Positions 11,731 to 23,399 of a stretch of 64,000 nt of DNA are shown in pieces; the first letter of the stretch is position 1, and the number at the start of each line of letters is the position of its first letter. The notes beneath the pieces are model-generated. The model searched no databases and was not told the origin of the DNA. It worked only from the letters and a program-made list of their open reading frames with translations. Location of the stretch: positions 873,001 through 937,000 of the forward strand of contig OY970824.1 in assembly GCA_963853835.1 (NCBI GenBank), written 5' to 3'. The position numbers were made by a program, and so were the translations under genes. Origin of the DNA: Calendula officinalis (taxonomy: Eukaryota > Streptophyta > Magnoliopsida > Asterales > Asteraceae).

Positions 11731-12699
11731 TACAATGTAACGACCAGAATTTTATAAATAAATAAATTGTATAAAAATATGATAAATAAGGATAAATCAT
11801 TTAAGAGACGTAGGAATTGGTTTCGTGTCATTCGGACACCGTTTGATATGGTTAAGGTCGAAACCGGGTCGATTTGGACAACAAAAAGTTGCAGCCTAGC
11901 TGCCTGGAGGAGTTCGCGGCGCGAACTAGGAGTTCGCGATCGCGAGTATGGAACAGTGAGTTCAAGGTTTTGAGGCTTGGAGTTCGCGGCTCGTTACCGA
12001 TCGCGAGGAGTTCACGACCGGGGAAGTTCGCGACGCGAACTCTAGTTCGCGAACGCGAACTGTGCAGCTGCTATAAAACGAGTTTGGGGCTAGGGTTTTG
12101 ACACCTACACCCCCTATACCCTACCGGCCGTTATTTTGGAAGAAGTGCACGATTTTTGCTGTTCTTGAGCTCAAATCTTCATATTCCTTGGAGATTGTTG
12201 ATCTAAGGTAAGAATCCTTGTTAGTTTATGCATCTCCTTGATATTTCAAGCTTTTCTTGGGCATTAATGGTGGTTTTGGGAACCAACCATGTCATCTTGG
12301 GAAAGATGACCAAATATGAGTGTAAATCACTCCTTGTATGCTTGTGATCATTGTGTACAAGCTAGATTTGGGTTTATGGATAGAAATCTTGAACTAGGGT
12401 TTGAGATTTCACCAAGTTGGATGAACTTGGTGATTTGGGATATTATTATGAATTAATTAGTGCTAGTGATGGATAATAACTAGTATTTGTGATGATATTG
12501 ATATTAGGTCAAGAAGACCTTGTGATTGGGATTACTTCTTTGACTAAGAAGTAAGGATTTATGTTGATTAACACAAGTGTTGGATAGATTTGCTAAGGTG
12601 AGTACATGTGATCTTTCTGAGTACATAGTAAACCATGATTCATAGTTTGAATTGATTTCTTAGAGTCTTTATTAGATAATTGTTTTTAATAAAGAAAAT

Positions 12700-12832
12700 A
12701 TTGAATTGAATTGAGTTGACTTGAAATGAGTTGACTCGAATCGAATAGACTTGAATTGAATAAACTTGAATTGAATAGACTTGAATTGACTAGACTTGGA
12801 TTGACTTGAGTTGAATTGACTTGAATTGTTCA
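12700..12832. repeat. Tandem repeat inside the LTR, 'ttgaattgaatagac' type
   Basis: A degenerate run of ttgaattga(a/c)tagac units of about 15-18 bp. Confidence 0.6.
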
Positions 12833-12925
12833 TTATGTGTTTAGTTACCACTAGTAGACATGAGTTGTGATATGGGGCCTTGACCCAAGTTGATGATTTG
12901 TTATGTGGTAGCTAATCAATTGGAT

Positions 12926-13122
12926 CCTAGATAACCCACACAAGTTGGGGGAGTTAGTGGCTACTACTTGGGGCGGTACCACCCTGCGCAAGAGTAGTAT
13001 GTCGAGAAATAGATAACCCGGAAAGCGGGGGAGTTTGAGATAACCCGGAAATCGGGGGAGCAAATAGATAACCCGGAAACGGGGAAGTTTACCTAGATAA
13101 CCCATATCGGGGGAGTTTGTTT
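12926..13122. repeat. Tandem repeat inside the LTR, 'agataacccggaa..cgggggag' type
   Basis: Five units of about 25-30 bp share agataaccc and (c)gggggagt; the middle three are close together at about 13009-13094. Confidence 0.7.
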
Positions 13123-13739
13123 CGGGGAGGCCCGTTACGTATGTGATTGGCTTATGGCAAGCCTTAGAGTATGATTGACTATGTGCAATGTGATAATTAT
13201 TTAATTATTATTTTATTGCAATTATTTCTAACCGGGTCTAAAACCCATGTTTCTCACGAGACAATTTTTTCTCACGTACTACATTTCTTTTGACTATGTA
13301 CTCAGGTTCGGGAGCTAAGGTTTAGGCGGCCCGTAGTTAGCATTGGATGTGATTAGCTCGGTGTACTTACTTAATTCCCTAAGACTTAGTTTTGATATTA
13401 TTGTAACACCGGTTTTGATACTTGTTAATCCTTTCCAAATGTTTTAACCAAACTATGTTATGGATTTTATGGATTCTTGGATGTTGAACTTACTTATTTA
13501 AAAAGTTTAAATTGTTTTGAAAAATTAGTGTGTTACATACAGTTAATTCTTCTATGTTATATTATATTATATTATATTTATTTATGTTTTATTTAATGAG
13601 ATTTGCCCTAAATTATTTAAAGAAAAAAGTTGGTAATATTGAGACAAAAAGTTAAAAAAAGGAAAGTGAAAAAGACGGAGAAAAAAGCAAAATCTTGACG
13701 CCTGCTTTTCTTCTTATTCATCAACGTCCTCCTCACATA

Positions 13740-14300
13740 TCCATCGTTATTTTTTCTCTCTCTCTTCCCCCAATTCTTCTTCTTTTTCACGTTTCTTCAA
13801 TCTTTTACACATTTACGTTCTTTTTTCTCATATAAATTTACAGTTTTCATTATTCCGTTTCTCTCTCATCGCATTTTACTAATCACATCCCAAATCAATC
13901 CTATTGTTTTCTCATAAAAATCTTGTCTTTTTCCCCTTCTCCGATTCCTCAATTCTCGTTCGTCCGTCATCCCTGCAACACCCAGGAATTAAGCAACGAA
14001 AATAGGCGAGCCCCGTGTTACGGTATTGAATTTTGGTGGGTGTTGAAGAATTAGGGTTCGTCGATTGATGATCATATAATTTTTCATTGAAATCAAGATT
14101 AGGGTTTGGTTTTATTCTTCGTTTTTGGAATTGGGAATCTTCAATTTTGGTGCATGGGATGACAATCGGTTGCTGATTTTGTCTAATTTGGATGAAATTG
14201 TGAAATGGGGTTAACTTTTTTGAGTCATTAATTGAGGTGTAATTAAGTATTTATAGATCTGAATTGGGATTGAAGTTAATCAAAAGAAAACGGAAGAATT
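13740..14300 (+). promoter_or_regulatory. CT-rich promoter and long leader of the casein kinase gene
   Basis: A pyrimidine-rich tract (tctctctctcttccccc, about 13756) is followed by roughly 500 bases without a coding frame up to the ATG at 14301. This fits a TATA-less CT-rich plant promoter and a long 5' UTR; the transcription start is not defined. A (TTATA)n microsatellite lies at about 13556-13578. Confidence 0.45.
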
Positions 14301-17300
14301 ATGGATCATATTGTTGGTGGAAAGTTTAAGCTTGGAAGGAAAATTGGGAGTGGATCCTTTGGTGAACTTTATTTAGGTATAACTTTAAATTTTAAATTTT
14401 AGAATTTGGGAAATTAATTGCAGGTATTTTCATGTAAAATGTGTTGAATTTTTGACTTTTTGGTTTTGTTGATGTATTGTTTGATGATATTTGCAGGTGT
14501 CAATATTCAAAGTGGTGAAGAAGTAGCTATTAAACTGGTATTTCTGACTTCCATTCTTGATGATGTTTTTGGTGTTATGATTACTTGATTAATGATTAAT
14601 TATGAATTTATCGGTGTTTATTTTTTTAATGAATTATACAGGAAGCGGTGAGAACGAGGCACCCTCAACTTCATTATGAATCAAAAATATATAAGCTTCT
14701 TCAAGGAGGAAGTAAGTTTCTCTGCATCAGATTTATTTAAATAATTAAATTTTTAATAAAAACCTAGACATTTTTAACTAGAGGTGACAATTTTGATCAA
14801 TTACTTTTAAATGTGTTGATTCGGGTCATGCTTTTATCACTAATGGGTGAAATGGGTAAAAAATAGCTTCAAAGAAAGCAGAACGGGTCAAGCGTTGTCC
14901 AAAGTGTACCTTTTTAATGCATAATAGTACAATACTAATTTGTTTTATTTGAAAATATAATTTTTATATATTGAAATAATGTAAATTTTGAAATCTTATT
15001 TGACACACTATATATTTCAAATTTTTTCAATTTTTTTTTGTATGAAAGGTGTTTTCGGGCCAAAACCACATCCAACTAGTACTATATTAAAAACTACGCA
15101 TTTTGACCCGTTTCATCTCTAATTTTAACCACAAAAAATCACGATCACTTGCCAAAAATAAAATGAAAAATTCTTCCAAAATAATTGGATTGATTTTTTT
15201 TTAATTTTTAATTTTTGTGTGAATGAAGCGGGAATTCCAAACCTCAAGTGGTTCGGTGTTGAAGGAGAGTACAATATTATGGTTATTGACCTTCTTGGAC
15301 CGAGTCTTGAAGACCTTTTTAATTATTGCAATAGAAAATTCTCTTTAAAAACGGTCTTAATGCTTGCTGATCAATTAGTAAGTGTTCATGGCCATTTATT
15401 TAATTATTTATTTTATATTTAAAAAATTTCGCATTTATAAGTTATTTCTTATGCATATATATTTTTATTTAGATAAATAGAGTTGAGTACATGCATGCAA
15501 GGGGTTTTCTTCACCGTGATTTGAAGCCCGATAATTTTCTTATGGGACTCGGTCGCAAGGCTAATCAGGTAACTTTCCAACATTTTTATATAGATAAATA
15601 CAGAAAACAAAATTAAAAAATGAAGATAAAATTAGATAATCTTATTTTTATTCTTATGACAGGTGTACGCCATTGATTTTGGGCTTGCCAAAAAATATAG
15701 GGATCTTCAAACTCATAAACACATACCGTACAGGTAATTCTTATTTTCCGTAAAAAAATGCAAGTTTTGACTGGTCAAAACGGGTCAGGAGGTTTGGGTA
15801 ACTGGTCAAAACGGGCAACTATAAATCCAATACTATTTTGTCCATTTTCTTTATTAATTTTAGAAGTAACAAGTATTAAATTTGATTATTAAAACTATCT
15901 TATAAAAAGTAATAATCCTATTTTTGGTTTAATAAAGTGATTTGGAGGTTGTAAGCATTTGAATACATGTTGGGCAACTTTCGACCCGTTTGATCTGTTC
16001 GACCCAATTTATTTTTTAGTTAAGATATTACATTTGGCCCATTTTAGATTAAATTACTTTGATAATAATATTAACTATATTAATTGTTGAAATAGTCATC
16101 CTTACTTTATGTGATCTTTATAAAATATCTGTATTTGCATTCAATTATAAACTAATTTGTCTTTTTTTATTTTATTTTATAGGGAAAACAAGAATCTCAC
16201 AGGCACGGCTCGTTATGCTAGTGTCAATACACACCTTGGAGTCGGTAAGTGGTTCATCACTTTCAATATTTCAAGTATTTTTCTCAAAAAAAAAAAAAAA
16301 TCAATCTTTAATTTTTTATACCATAAAAAAATTAAAATTTTATTATTTGTGGAACTTGCAGAACAAAGTAGGCGGGATGATCTTGAATCACTCGGCTATG
16401 TTCTTATGTATTTTATAAGAGGAAGGTTGGTTTTTCTACTTTTTTTTAATTTTTTTTTTGTTTTTTAATCTTTATATTTATGTTGAATTCCGTGTTTGCT
16501 TTTGCATTAGTCTTCCATGGCAGGGACTGAAAGCGGGAAACAAAAAGCAGAAATATGACAGGATTAGCGAAAAGAAAATGTTGACTCCAATTGAGGTATA
16601 GTGAATATGACAGAATTACCTAATTACCCTTTTCTAAACGGCTAAACCTAATTTCACAGACGTGTACTCCAATCTCGCAAGGTTACCTAATTACCCTTTC
16701 TAGAATTAATTATAATTTATTATATTAATAGGTACTATGTAAATCATATCCATCAGAGTTCATATCATACTTCCACTATTGTCGATCATTGAGATTTGAG
16801 GATAAACCGGATTATTCCTACTTGAAGAGGCTTTTCCGAGACTTGTTTATTCGTGAAGGTTTATTTTTTATTTTTTATTATTTTAAAGAAAAATATAACC
16901 TGTAAATAATCAATTTATGTTCAATATTCACATTTTGCAGGCTATCAATTTGACTATGTGTTCGACTGGACGGTACTGAAATATCCTCAAATTGGCGCCA
17001 GCTCCAGAGGACGGGTCCGCATTATTATAGATATATATTTCGTATGTATAGTTTTTGAAACTTGTGTACTCATAGCTTATGTTTTTCCTTTTCAGCCTAG
17101 TGGTACTGCAGGTTTAAATGCTGCTGGAACATCAGTGGAAAAACAGGGACCAGTTTCGGGTAATTGTTTAAATTATAATAAAAAATCTTAAAAAGAAAAA
17201 TAATTTTTAATGCATATAAAAAAAATTAGATTAAATTTCAGAAATTGTCCCTGTGGGCATTCGAATTCTATGATTTTGTCCCTGTACTTTTTTTCCTATA

Positions 17301-18459
17301 TAAAAAATAGGGGAAATCGTAAAGTACATGGACAAAAAAACGGAAAAAAAGTATAGGGAAAAAATTGTGAAATGTGAAAGAACACAGGGACAATTTATGT
17401 AATTTACTTAAAAAATTGAACACGGTGTTATGTTTCTAAACAGGTGGACAAGATTCCCGAGGATTAGAAGCATTCCCGAGAAGAAGTCCGGCAACGGGCG
17501 GCCGTTATGAACATACAAGACACCGCACTTCCGAAGATGTGCCTTCATCAAAGGATGTGGTAAGTGGCAAAACGGGCCGGGCGGGTCGGGCAGGTTGACC
17601 CGAATTACTTTTTCTCTGATTTTTTTATTTTATTTTTTTATGAATAATTAGTATACCTATCATAATGAATAGAAGTATATACTACTATTAAGTTATCAAC
17701 TCAATAGTAATATACTTTTTTGAATAAAACGATTTACATAGTACCACCAATTTGGGCGAGTTTCGACCCGAATTATTTTGAGCTAGTTTTTTTTGCCTGT
17801 TTTGACTTTTTTTTCCCTGTGCTAGTCATTTGGTCCCATTTGACCCGTTTTATTTTTTACTGGGTTTTTTTGCCTTTCCTTTCTTTTTGAGCTAGTTTTT
17901 TGGCCCGTTCAAGTTTTATTTTTGCCCATTTGACACCTCCATCTCCAATACACGCACTAAAAAAAAAACACTATTTTAATATTTTTGCCCATTCAACAAT
18001 ATAGTTCATTACTTCAATTTTGTTTTAATATTTATATCTAGTTCAAGAAACAGAGTTAACATATTTCTATTAAAAAAAATATCCATTATATAATTAATAA
18101 ATTTTGAAAAATAATTTTAAGAAAAACAAATTTATACTTAAAAAATACATTGCTATAGTACATTTTATATAATGATTATATAATCTTATTTACAGCAAGC
18201 TGATTCTGAAAAGGTTCGATCATCTCGAAACGGGAGCTCATCAAAGCATGTTGGCGTCTCGGGAACGAGACCGAGCTCATCGGGCGGGCCAACCGAAGGC
18301 CCGTCAAGCCGGGTGGTGCCAAGCATGGGCCCCCGGGCATCTACTACCCAACGGGCCCACCTCGGCTATGACAACAAACCATCTGCCTTTTCTCGGGCCA
18401 CAAAAGGGACCCGGGAAGATCCACTCAGGAGCTTTGAGTTTCTTCAAATCAGGAAGTAA
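14301..18459 (+). CDS. Casein kinase 1-like protein kinase (CKL)
   Basis: A soluble Ser/Thr kinase of the CK1 family. Fourteen exons: 14301-14376, 14497-14537, 14642-14711, 15229-15377, 15473-15568, 15663-15733, 16183-16244, 16362-16425, 16511-16595, 16732-16858, 16941-17014, 17096-17159, 17444-17559, 18196-18459; total 452 residues, normal for plant CKLs. The P-loop GSGSFGE is at residue 16, the ATP-binding lysine is K38, the catalytic loop reads HRDLKPDNFLMG, the metal-binding motif is IDFGLAKKY, and the CK1-specific LPWQGLKAGNKKQKY follows. The C-terminal third is Ser/Pro/Arg-rich, as in plant CKLs where it directs localisation. The exon 11 donor (CGG|GTCCGC) is the weakest junction. Introns 3, 6, 12 and 13 carry small transposons. 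Confidence 0.93.
14779..15121. mobile_element. hAT-type MITE in casein kinase intron 3
   Basis: The ends TAGAGGTGACAA and the inverted TAGAGATGAAAC pair imperfectly. The flanks TTTTTAAC (14771-14778) and ATTTTAAC (15122-15129) are an 8-bp target duplication with one mismatch, the hAT length. Related 'gggtcaaaacgggtc' fragments recur in introns across the window. Confidence 0.65.
17240..17405. mobile_element. Short palindromic MITE in casein kinase intron 12
   Basis: The arms 'aaattgtccctgtg' (left, about 17242) and 'cacagggacaattt' (right, about 17381) are inverted copies flanking a short spacer. No coding capacity. Confidence 0.6.
17565..17940. repeat. Degenerate 'gggtcaaaacgggtc' repeat in casein kinase intron 13
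   Basis: The left part reads caaaacgggccgggcgggtc and the right part gcccatttgacacctcc, the words seen at the ends of hAT-like MITEs elsewhere here. Ends are not precise. A second such fragment lies at about 15770-16040 in intron 6. Confidence 0.4.
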
Positions 18460-18481
18460 AGTTTAAAAAGATTTATCAATG

Positions 18482-18510
18482 TTTTTTTTTTTTTTTTTTT
18501 TTTTTTTTTT
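18482..18510. repeat. Poly-T run of 29
   Basis: An uninterrupted thymine tract 22 bases after the casein kinase stop codon, inside the likely 3' UTR. Confidence 0.9.
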
Positions 18511-19175
18511 GTTAAAATGGGGAATTTAATGCTTTTTTTTGTTTCGGGTTTTTCGGAGATTCGGGCCGTATGTGGCTTGGGTACTTGTTATGGTTATAAA
18601 TACTATTGTATGCTTATATTTTGAATTCTACGGTACTTAATTTCTTGACTTTTTGTATGTTTTTGAACGATGATTTGGTGATTCCTAAAACGACCCTTAT
18701 ATATTATTGCATAAATTAAAACGAGTAACAATTAAAAGATTGTGTATATGCATGATTCTAACCCTAAATGTATGTATGTATCAAAATTTTGTGCAAGATT
18801 ACAACAATAGAAAACAAGGTTATAAGGTGTTTAAACTTTAAAGTCGCGATTTTAAAATGATTGTTGTAAATTAAATAATTAGGATTAAATAAATGAGATG
18901 CTTAGAGTTAGATAAATATGTGAAAACTGGATTGAGAACTGCCGCAACCGTAGAACAAGACCGAACGAACTATATCGGCTGATTCTTCGGTTTTAATTTC
19001 CATGCAAGATTTTGGTCTGGGCCAAAACCGAAAATAACTAAAAGAAATTCGGAAAAAATCAAAAAACGCTGGACGTAATCAGTTCGATACTCGGTCTAAC
19101 TGAAACCATATTCTCGGTTCGGTTGGATTATTGGACCAATTTCATAATGGTTATTTTTGGTAAAAGCTTATTAAG
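18511..19175. other. 3' flank of the casein kinase gene and spacer
   Basis: No gene. The part 18930-19160 holds repeated 'accgaac' and 'cggttcggtt' words, a low-complexity motif that recurs near 26.6, 56.7 and 57.3 kb, probably decayed transposon sequence. Confidence 0.4.
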
Positions 19176-19188
19176 TAATCATAATTAA

Positions 19189-19410
19189 CCCAAGGCTTCT
19201 AGCCTAGTGGTATTGGTAAAAAAGATAAAGTGTTGTCCATGACCTATAGGTAATGAGTTCAAGTCCCGTCATGAACAAATGGTAGTTTATTCTCCATAGG
19301 TGGAGAGTTTGAGGGAAGGCATACTGTCCCTTGTAAATGTCACTGTCTAGGCTTGAACCACTAACTTACTAACTAGGCGTTCAAAAAAAATTATAAATAG
19401 AAGGAAGTAA
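19189..19410 (+). mobile_element. tRNA-derived SINE with perfect 13-bp target duplication
   Basis: Pol III promoter words are visible: A box TAGCCTAGTGG (19200-19210) and B box GTTCAAGTC (19257-19265), 46 bases apart. The 3' part ends in an A-rich tail. The 13-mer taatcataattaa stands at 19176-19188 and again at 19411-19423, a perfect target-site duplication. It is not a tRNA gene: no acceptor stem closes around the boxes. Confidence 0.85.
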
Positions 19411-19477
19411 TAATCATAATTAATAATTAAGAGATTTGCTATGCACTGCTTATGACTAAGAAATAAAAAATGCTTAA

Positions 19478-19977
19478 TTTTTTTTTTTTTGAAAAAAAAG
19501 GTACCTTAGGGAAGAGCTTCGGCATTGCCATCACCCTTACACCTAGAAAACCTGGAATAAAATATAATAAAAACAACAAAACCATACATCATCAATGAGT
19601 CCAAACAGACAACAGCCCAACAAAAAGGACAAAAAGGAAACCAATACTACCAAACTAAATCAAAACACCAGCACCAAAACAAACCATAACTACACAAACT
19701 GCATCTGTACTTCCCAATCCACAGCAACTTTTAGGACTGTTTTAGTTGGCTTCACTTTAAAGCTCATGAGCTGCAATTTAACATTGTCTCTAATAATTCT
19801 GGTCAATACTTCAACATTCTTCTCTTTTCCTCCAAAAATCCTCTCATTTCTTTCCTTCCAAATATAGTATACAACTGCAGCCATAACAATTCTTTCTTAA
19901 AATGCTTGTAATGCTCCTGTTACAACTCATACTACCAAACTGCTGAGCAACACCATCCAGATCATCAACAACTTTAG
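19478..19977 (-). mobile_element. 5'-truncated LINE (L1-type) fragment
   Basis: The minus strand encodes the tail of an L1 second ORF. The frame at 19690-19884 includes YYIWKERNERIFGGKEKN, typical of the zf-RVT region after reverse transcriptase, and a second frame just upstream gives CNRSITSILRKN. A frameshift separates them. The 13-T run at 19478-19490 is the poly-A tail read on the other strand. Only the last 0.5 kb remains, so it is inactive. Confidence 0.75.
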
Positions 19978-20249
19978 GGTGGTTAAGCTTTAAGACATTA
20001 TATTTTAACCACTTTAAAACTCTTAATCATATTTTCTTAAGAAATGTTTATCATTTCCAAATTGGTAAGAGCAACTAAAATAGTTAATGTATAATTATTT
20101 ATGCATAACACCATGTGGTTAGTGAATGTGATGATTTTTTTGTAGTTATATACACAAACTCTTAAGCATTCTTGTTTTTTAACCATTGCTCTTCGGCCAT
20201 AGCAAAATCCGTAACTAATTTACCCAAAAACTGTTCTTTCCTAATTAAT

Positions 20250-20401
20250 TATTTTGGGCCTGAATTGTAAATAACAACGAAAAGGAGGCCCAATAATTAT
20301 CAGCCCCAACTGGTTAAATGGATCCCGAAAACCCTAATATATATTGTCTTCAATCGTCACAGCCCCAAGTCTCGTCGGCGCACTACTGATCGACTGAAAA
20401 A
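20250..20401 (+). promoter_or_regulatory. RPL14 promoter with site II words and a telo box
   Basis: TGGGCC at 20255-20260, GGCCCA at 20287-20292 and AAACCCTAA at 20329-20337 lie in order before the start codon at 20402. TCP-type site II elements plus a telo box are the known signature of plant ribosomal protein promoters. Confidence 0.7.
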
Positions 20402-21491
20402 ATGGTAAAATGCAACTCCGATTTCAATCTCATTATGTATCAGCGTGCTTGTGAGTAAATTATATCGGAATTAATTTGCATATAATTTGTTGTGTGTAGC
20501 CGTTCAAGAGGTACGTTGAGATCGGAAGAATTGCCCTAGTTAACTACGGAAAGGATTACGGAAAGCTCGTAGTGATCGTCGATGTCATCGATCAAAACCG
20601 GGTATCACCATTGTTCTATACAGATTTTCAAATCACTAGCTCAAACTATTAATTTGCTTTGATAAATGGCAACTATTTTATGCTTTATAGGCCTAAATTA
20701 GCTTTTGGTTGGGGAAAAAACTATAATTTTGTGTTAAGTGTATGGGTACCAGTGATTTTCTGATAATTTACGGTCAAAATAGTCTGGATTTGGTGAGATA
20801 GTTAAGTAAGTTTAAATTTGTCTGGCTAATATGATGAATTTTGTTGTTTCCTTACAGTTCTAATGAGCAATTTGTGGCTAATTTGATGAATTTATGTATG
20901 AAAATATTGGCAACAATGTTTATTGTATTTGAGATTTCTGTTTTTCAATCGACAGGCTCTTGTTGATTCTCCGGACATGGTAAGGGGCCAAATGAATTTT
21001 AAGAGGCTAACTTTAACAGACATCAAGATTGACATCAAAAGAGTTCCAAACAAGAAAACTCTTATTGCTGCTTTAGAAGCTGCTGGTGTGTTACTTTTCA
21101 CATTATTAGAATAATAATTGATTAATTGTTCATGCTATGTTTGTTATATGTTTTATCACAATTTTTTATTATTATTGTTTACAGATGTAAAGAACAAATG
21201 GGAAAGCAGTTCATGGGGAAGAAAACTCATTGTTCAAAAGAAGAGAGCATCTCTTAATGATTTTGATAGGTTTAAGATCATGTTAGCAAAGATTAAGGTC
21301 AGCACTACTTTTTACGTTTTTTGCAACTCTGGTGCTTTACACACATTTAACAAGAAACTAGATTCTCTGAATTTTTGTAAAAATGGTGGCTTTTTTTAGT
21401 TATTCATTAATTGTGTTTTTCTTGGTTGATCTTGCAGAAAGCTGGAGTTGTGAGGCAAGAGCTAGCCAAGCTTAAGAAGGAGGCCGCTTGA
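20402..21491 (+). CDS. RPL14: Large-subunit ribosomal protein L14 (eL14)
   Basis: A structural protein of the cytosolic 60S subunit. Five exons: 20402-20404, 20500-20601, 20956-21085, 21185-21297, 21438-21491; 133 residues, the usual plant length. The first coding exon holds only the ATG, followed at once by the donor. The sequence runs PFKRYVEIGRIALVNYGKDY, then SPDMVRGQMNFKRLTLTDI, KNKWESSSWGRKLIVQKKRA and ends VRQELAKLKKEAA, matching plant eL14 throughout. All junctions are GT..AG and in phase. Confidence 0.96.
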
Positions 21492-22209
21492 TTTGTCAAA
21501 AATATCAAGATTTTGCTGCAGTTTTTTTGAATTATGTTGTTGAGTTGACCAGTGTTGGTTTGTATGATCTTATGTTTGACTTTTTACAAAGGATTGAAGG
21601 AATTTTTAGAATTTTGTCTAATTCTTTATTTTGAACCTCCATGTTTGTTGCTTGTATCTTGTGTTTTTACGTTCTTGGTGTTTTGCATTGTGGTTTGATT
21701 TAGCTGTGAAGGCGTTTGAAATAATCTTGTATTAGTAATGTCGTTTAATGTTAGATTTATGTATAAGTCTTTAATTATACTTATGTAAGATATAGAAATA
21801 TGAGTAAGATATACTCGTTAAAGAAATTAAATAACAAGAAATCAATTTTAACCATTAGATCATAAAGACATGATATTATAATCACTTTATTTTTTTATCT
21901 TTCTACTTGTTTGATCATTATAAGTGTTTAAAGTGTCATAAGCTGAAATTGGGAAAGATACATTTTATAAGTTTTTTACAGGATGTAATTTTTACATCAC
22001 ATATTTTAATTTATACATTATAATAGTGACATTATATATTTGTACGGTTTTGCAATAATAGTTGTATAGTGTTATAAAAACATCAAAAAATGTGTAATTC
22101 CCATTTTTATCTTACTACTTACTAATGCATTTAGGCCTACCTCTTTTAGTAAGTTTAAAGAGCTCCTTAATTTTAAGTTTAAGGAGATTTATACTTTTAG
22201 TAAGTTCTT
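21492..22209. other. RPL14 3' flank and AT-rich spacer
   Basis: No gene seen. The first 200 bases probably include the RPL14 3' UTR. Confidence 0.4.
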
Positions 22210-22465
22210 TATACCAGATACATATATATATATAAGCTTTAACGTCAGCAGAACTCAACCATCATTTCTCTATTTAAAAGGCCCATATTTACTTTCACAA
22301 AAAATGCCAATTTCGGATCTGATCCTACCATCACTAATGTCAGCACCTACCATCACTACGCACCATCACTCATCACCATCGCTATTGTCACCACCACCGG
22401 TACTGTCGTCACTTCAAAATATGGTTACGGGTACCCGCCGCCGCATTGCGCGGGTACCCTGCTAG
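22210..22465 (+). mobile_element. Non-autonomous Helitron, 3' end clear, 5' end uncertain
   Basis: At 22429-22460 GGGTACCCGC and GCGGGTACCC form a hairpin, followed by TG and CTAG (22462-22465) and then T. A GC-rich hairpin a few bases before a terminal CTRR, inserted before T, is the diagnostic Helitron 3' end. The 5' TC end could not be fixed; the AT-repeat near 22220 is only a candidate. No Rep/helicase is encoded. Confidence 0.6.
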
Positions 22466-22569
22466 TAGATAAAATGATTGTAATCTACATTTAGTATGAC
22501 GGTTTTAAAGAAACATACATTGGGGGGTTTAAATGTGAATGTTACAAACTTAAGGGGCCCTATATGACA

Positions 22570-23399
22570 TTCTTGACCCGTTGCCGATTTCCGCGTGAAG
22601 CTATAAAGTAGAATCACTATGGACTGTAACGAGACTTCACAGAGAATAACAGCGTCCATTGAAGGCGAACTTGAAGCTAAACTACCTGCAAGAAAAAGGT
22701 CAACCAAAACATCAGATCTGTCTACTCAATTTATATATCTAACTATGATCTACGTGTTTGTTTCTATTGATTAATCGATTGTGCTCAGATCTACTAGCAA
22801 TTCTTCTGAAATTTTGAAATGTAGTTTCATGATTAATCTAAATCTAGCGTTTATGGATCGAATTTATCTCTGTTCGTTTGTGTTTTTACATGCTTTATGC
22901 AAGTTTAATCTGACATCACGTTTGCTAATCGAGCTATAGATTGGTGTTGTTCTGCATGCGATTTAACTTAATTCCGTAATTCGTTGTCGATCTAACTAGA
23001 ATCGGATGTAAGCTCTGTAATTTATGAGTTAATGATCCGTTTGGTGACACGATTTTGAAATTTGTGAAGTGGATGGTCCGAAGTTGTTATATGATTGTCG
23101 ATGTTCTGCATGCGATTTAACTTAATTCCGTAATTTGTTGTCGATCTAACTAGAATCGGATGTAAGCTCTGTAATTATTTGAGTTAATGATTCGTTTGGT
23201 GATACGATTTTGAAATTTGTGAAGTGGATGGTCCGAAGTTGTTATATGATTGTCGATTTATCACTATTATTCTCTAATAAAGTGAATTATTCTGTGCTTT
23301 GTTGCTGAAATTCTGTTTATAACATTAAAAAGAAGATGAATTAAGCACTTAAATCTAATCTAAAATCATTTTACTGATGCAGTAATCTCAGTTCTCAAG
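22570..23399 (+). other. Promoter, leader exon and 5'-UTR intron of the glycolipid transfer gene
   Basis: A possible leader exon lies near 22600-22710 (donor AAAAAG|GTCAAC near 22699). An acceptor ACTGATGCAG lies at about 23373-23382, 17 bases before the ATG. The T-rich stretch between looks like a large 5'-UTR intron. The leader contains an upstream ATG (about 22615). Confidence 0.45.
22949..23256. repeat. Tandem duplication, 2 x 154 bp, in the 5'-UTR intron
   Basis: Copy 1 (22949-23102) and copy 2 (23103-23256) start gttctgcatgcgatttaac and end gttatatgattgtcgat, with only a handful of differences. They abut exactly, so this is a recent local duplication. Confidence 0.9.

Larger units (their letters stand above)
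11736..13537. mobile_element. Solo LTR of a retrotransposon (about 1.8 kb)
   Basis: The block begins TGTAACGACC and ends GTGTTACA, giving the short TG..CA inverted ends of an LTR. It is flanked by TACAA (11731-11735) and TACAG (13538-13542), a 5-bp target duplication with one mismatch. Inside are a promoter-like TATAAAA (about 12072), a palindromic block rich in 'agttcgcgRNgcgaact' words (11908-12060) and two tandem-repeat tracts. No gag or pol frame and no second LTR are present, so it is a solo LTR from internal recombination. Ty3/gypsy is my guess from length and composition. Confidence 0.75.

Noticed and set aside
19189..19270. A tRNA gene at the A and B boxes
   Set aside because: No closing acceptor stem or anticodon arm; the tail and target duplication show a SINE.
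22615..22770. A short upstream gene starting MDCNETSQRITASIEG
   Set aside because: More simply explained as the leader exon of the glycolipid transfer gene with an upstream ATG; no similarity recognised.
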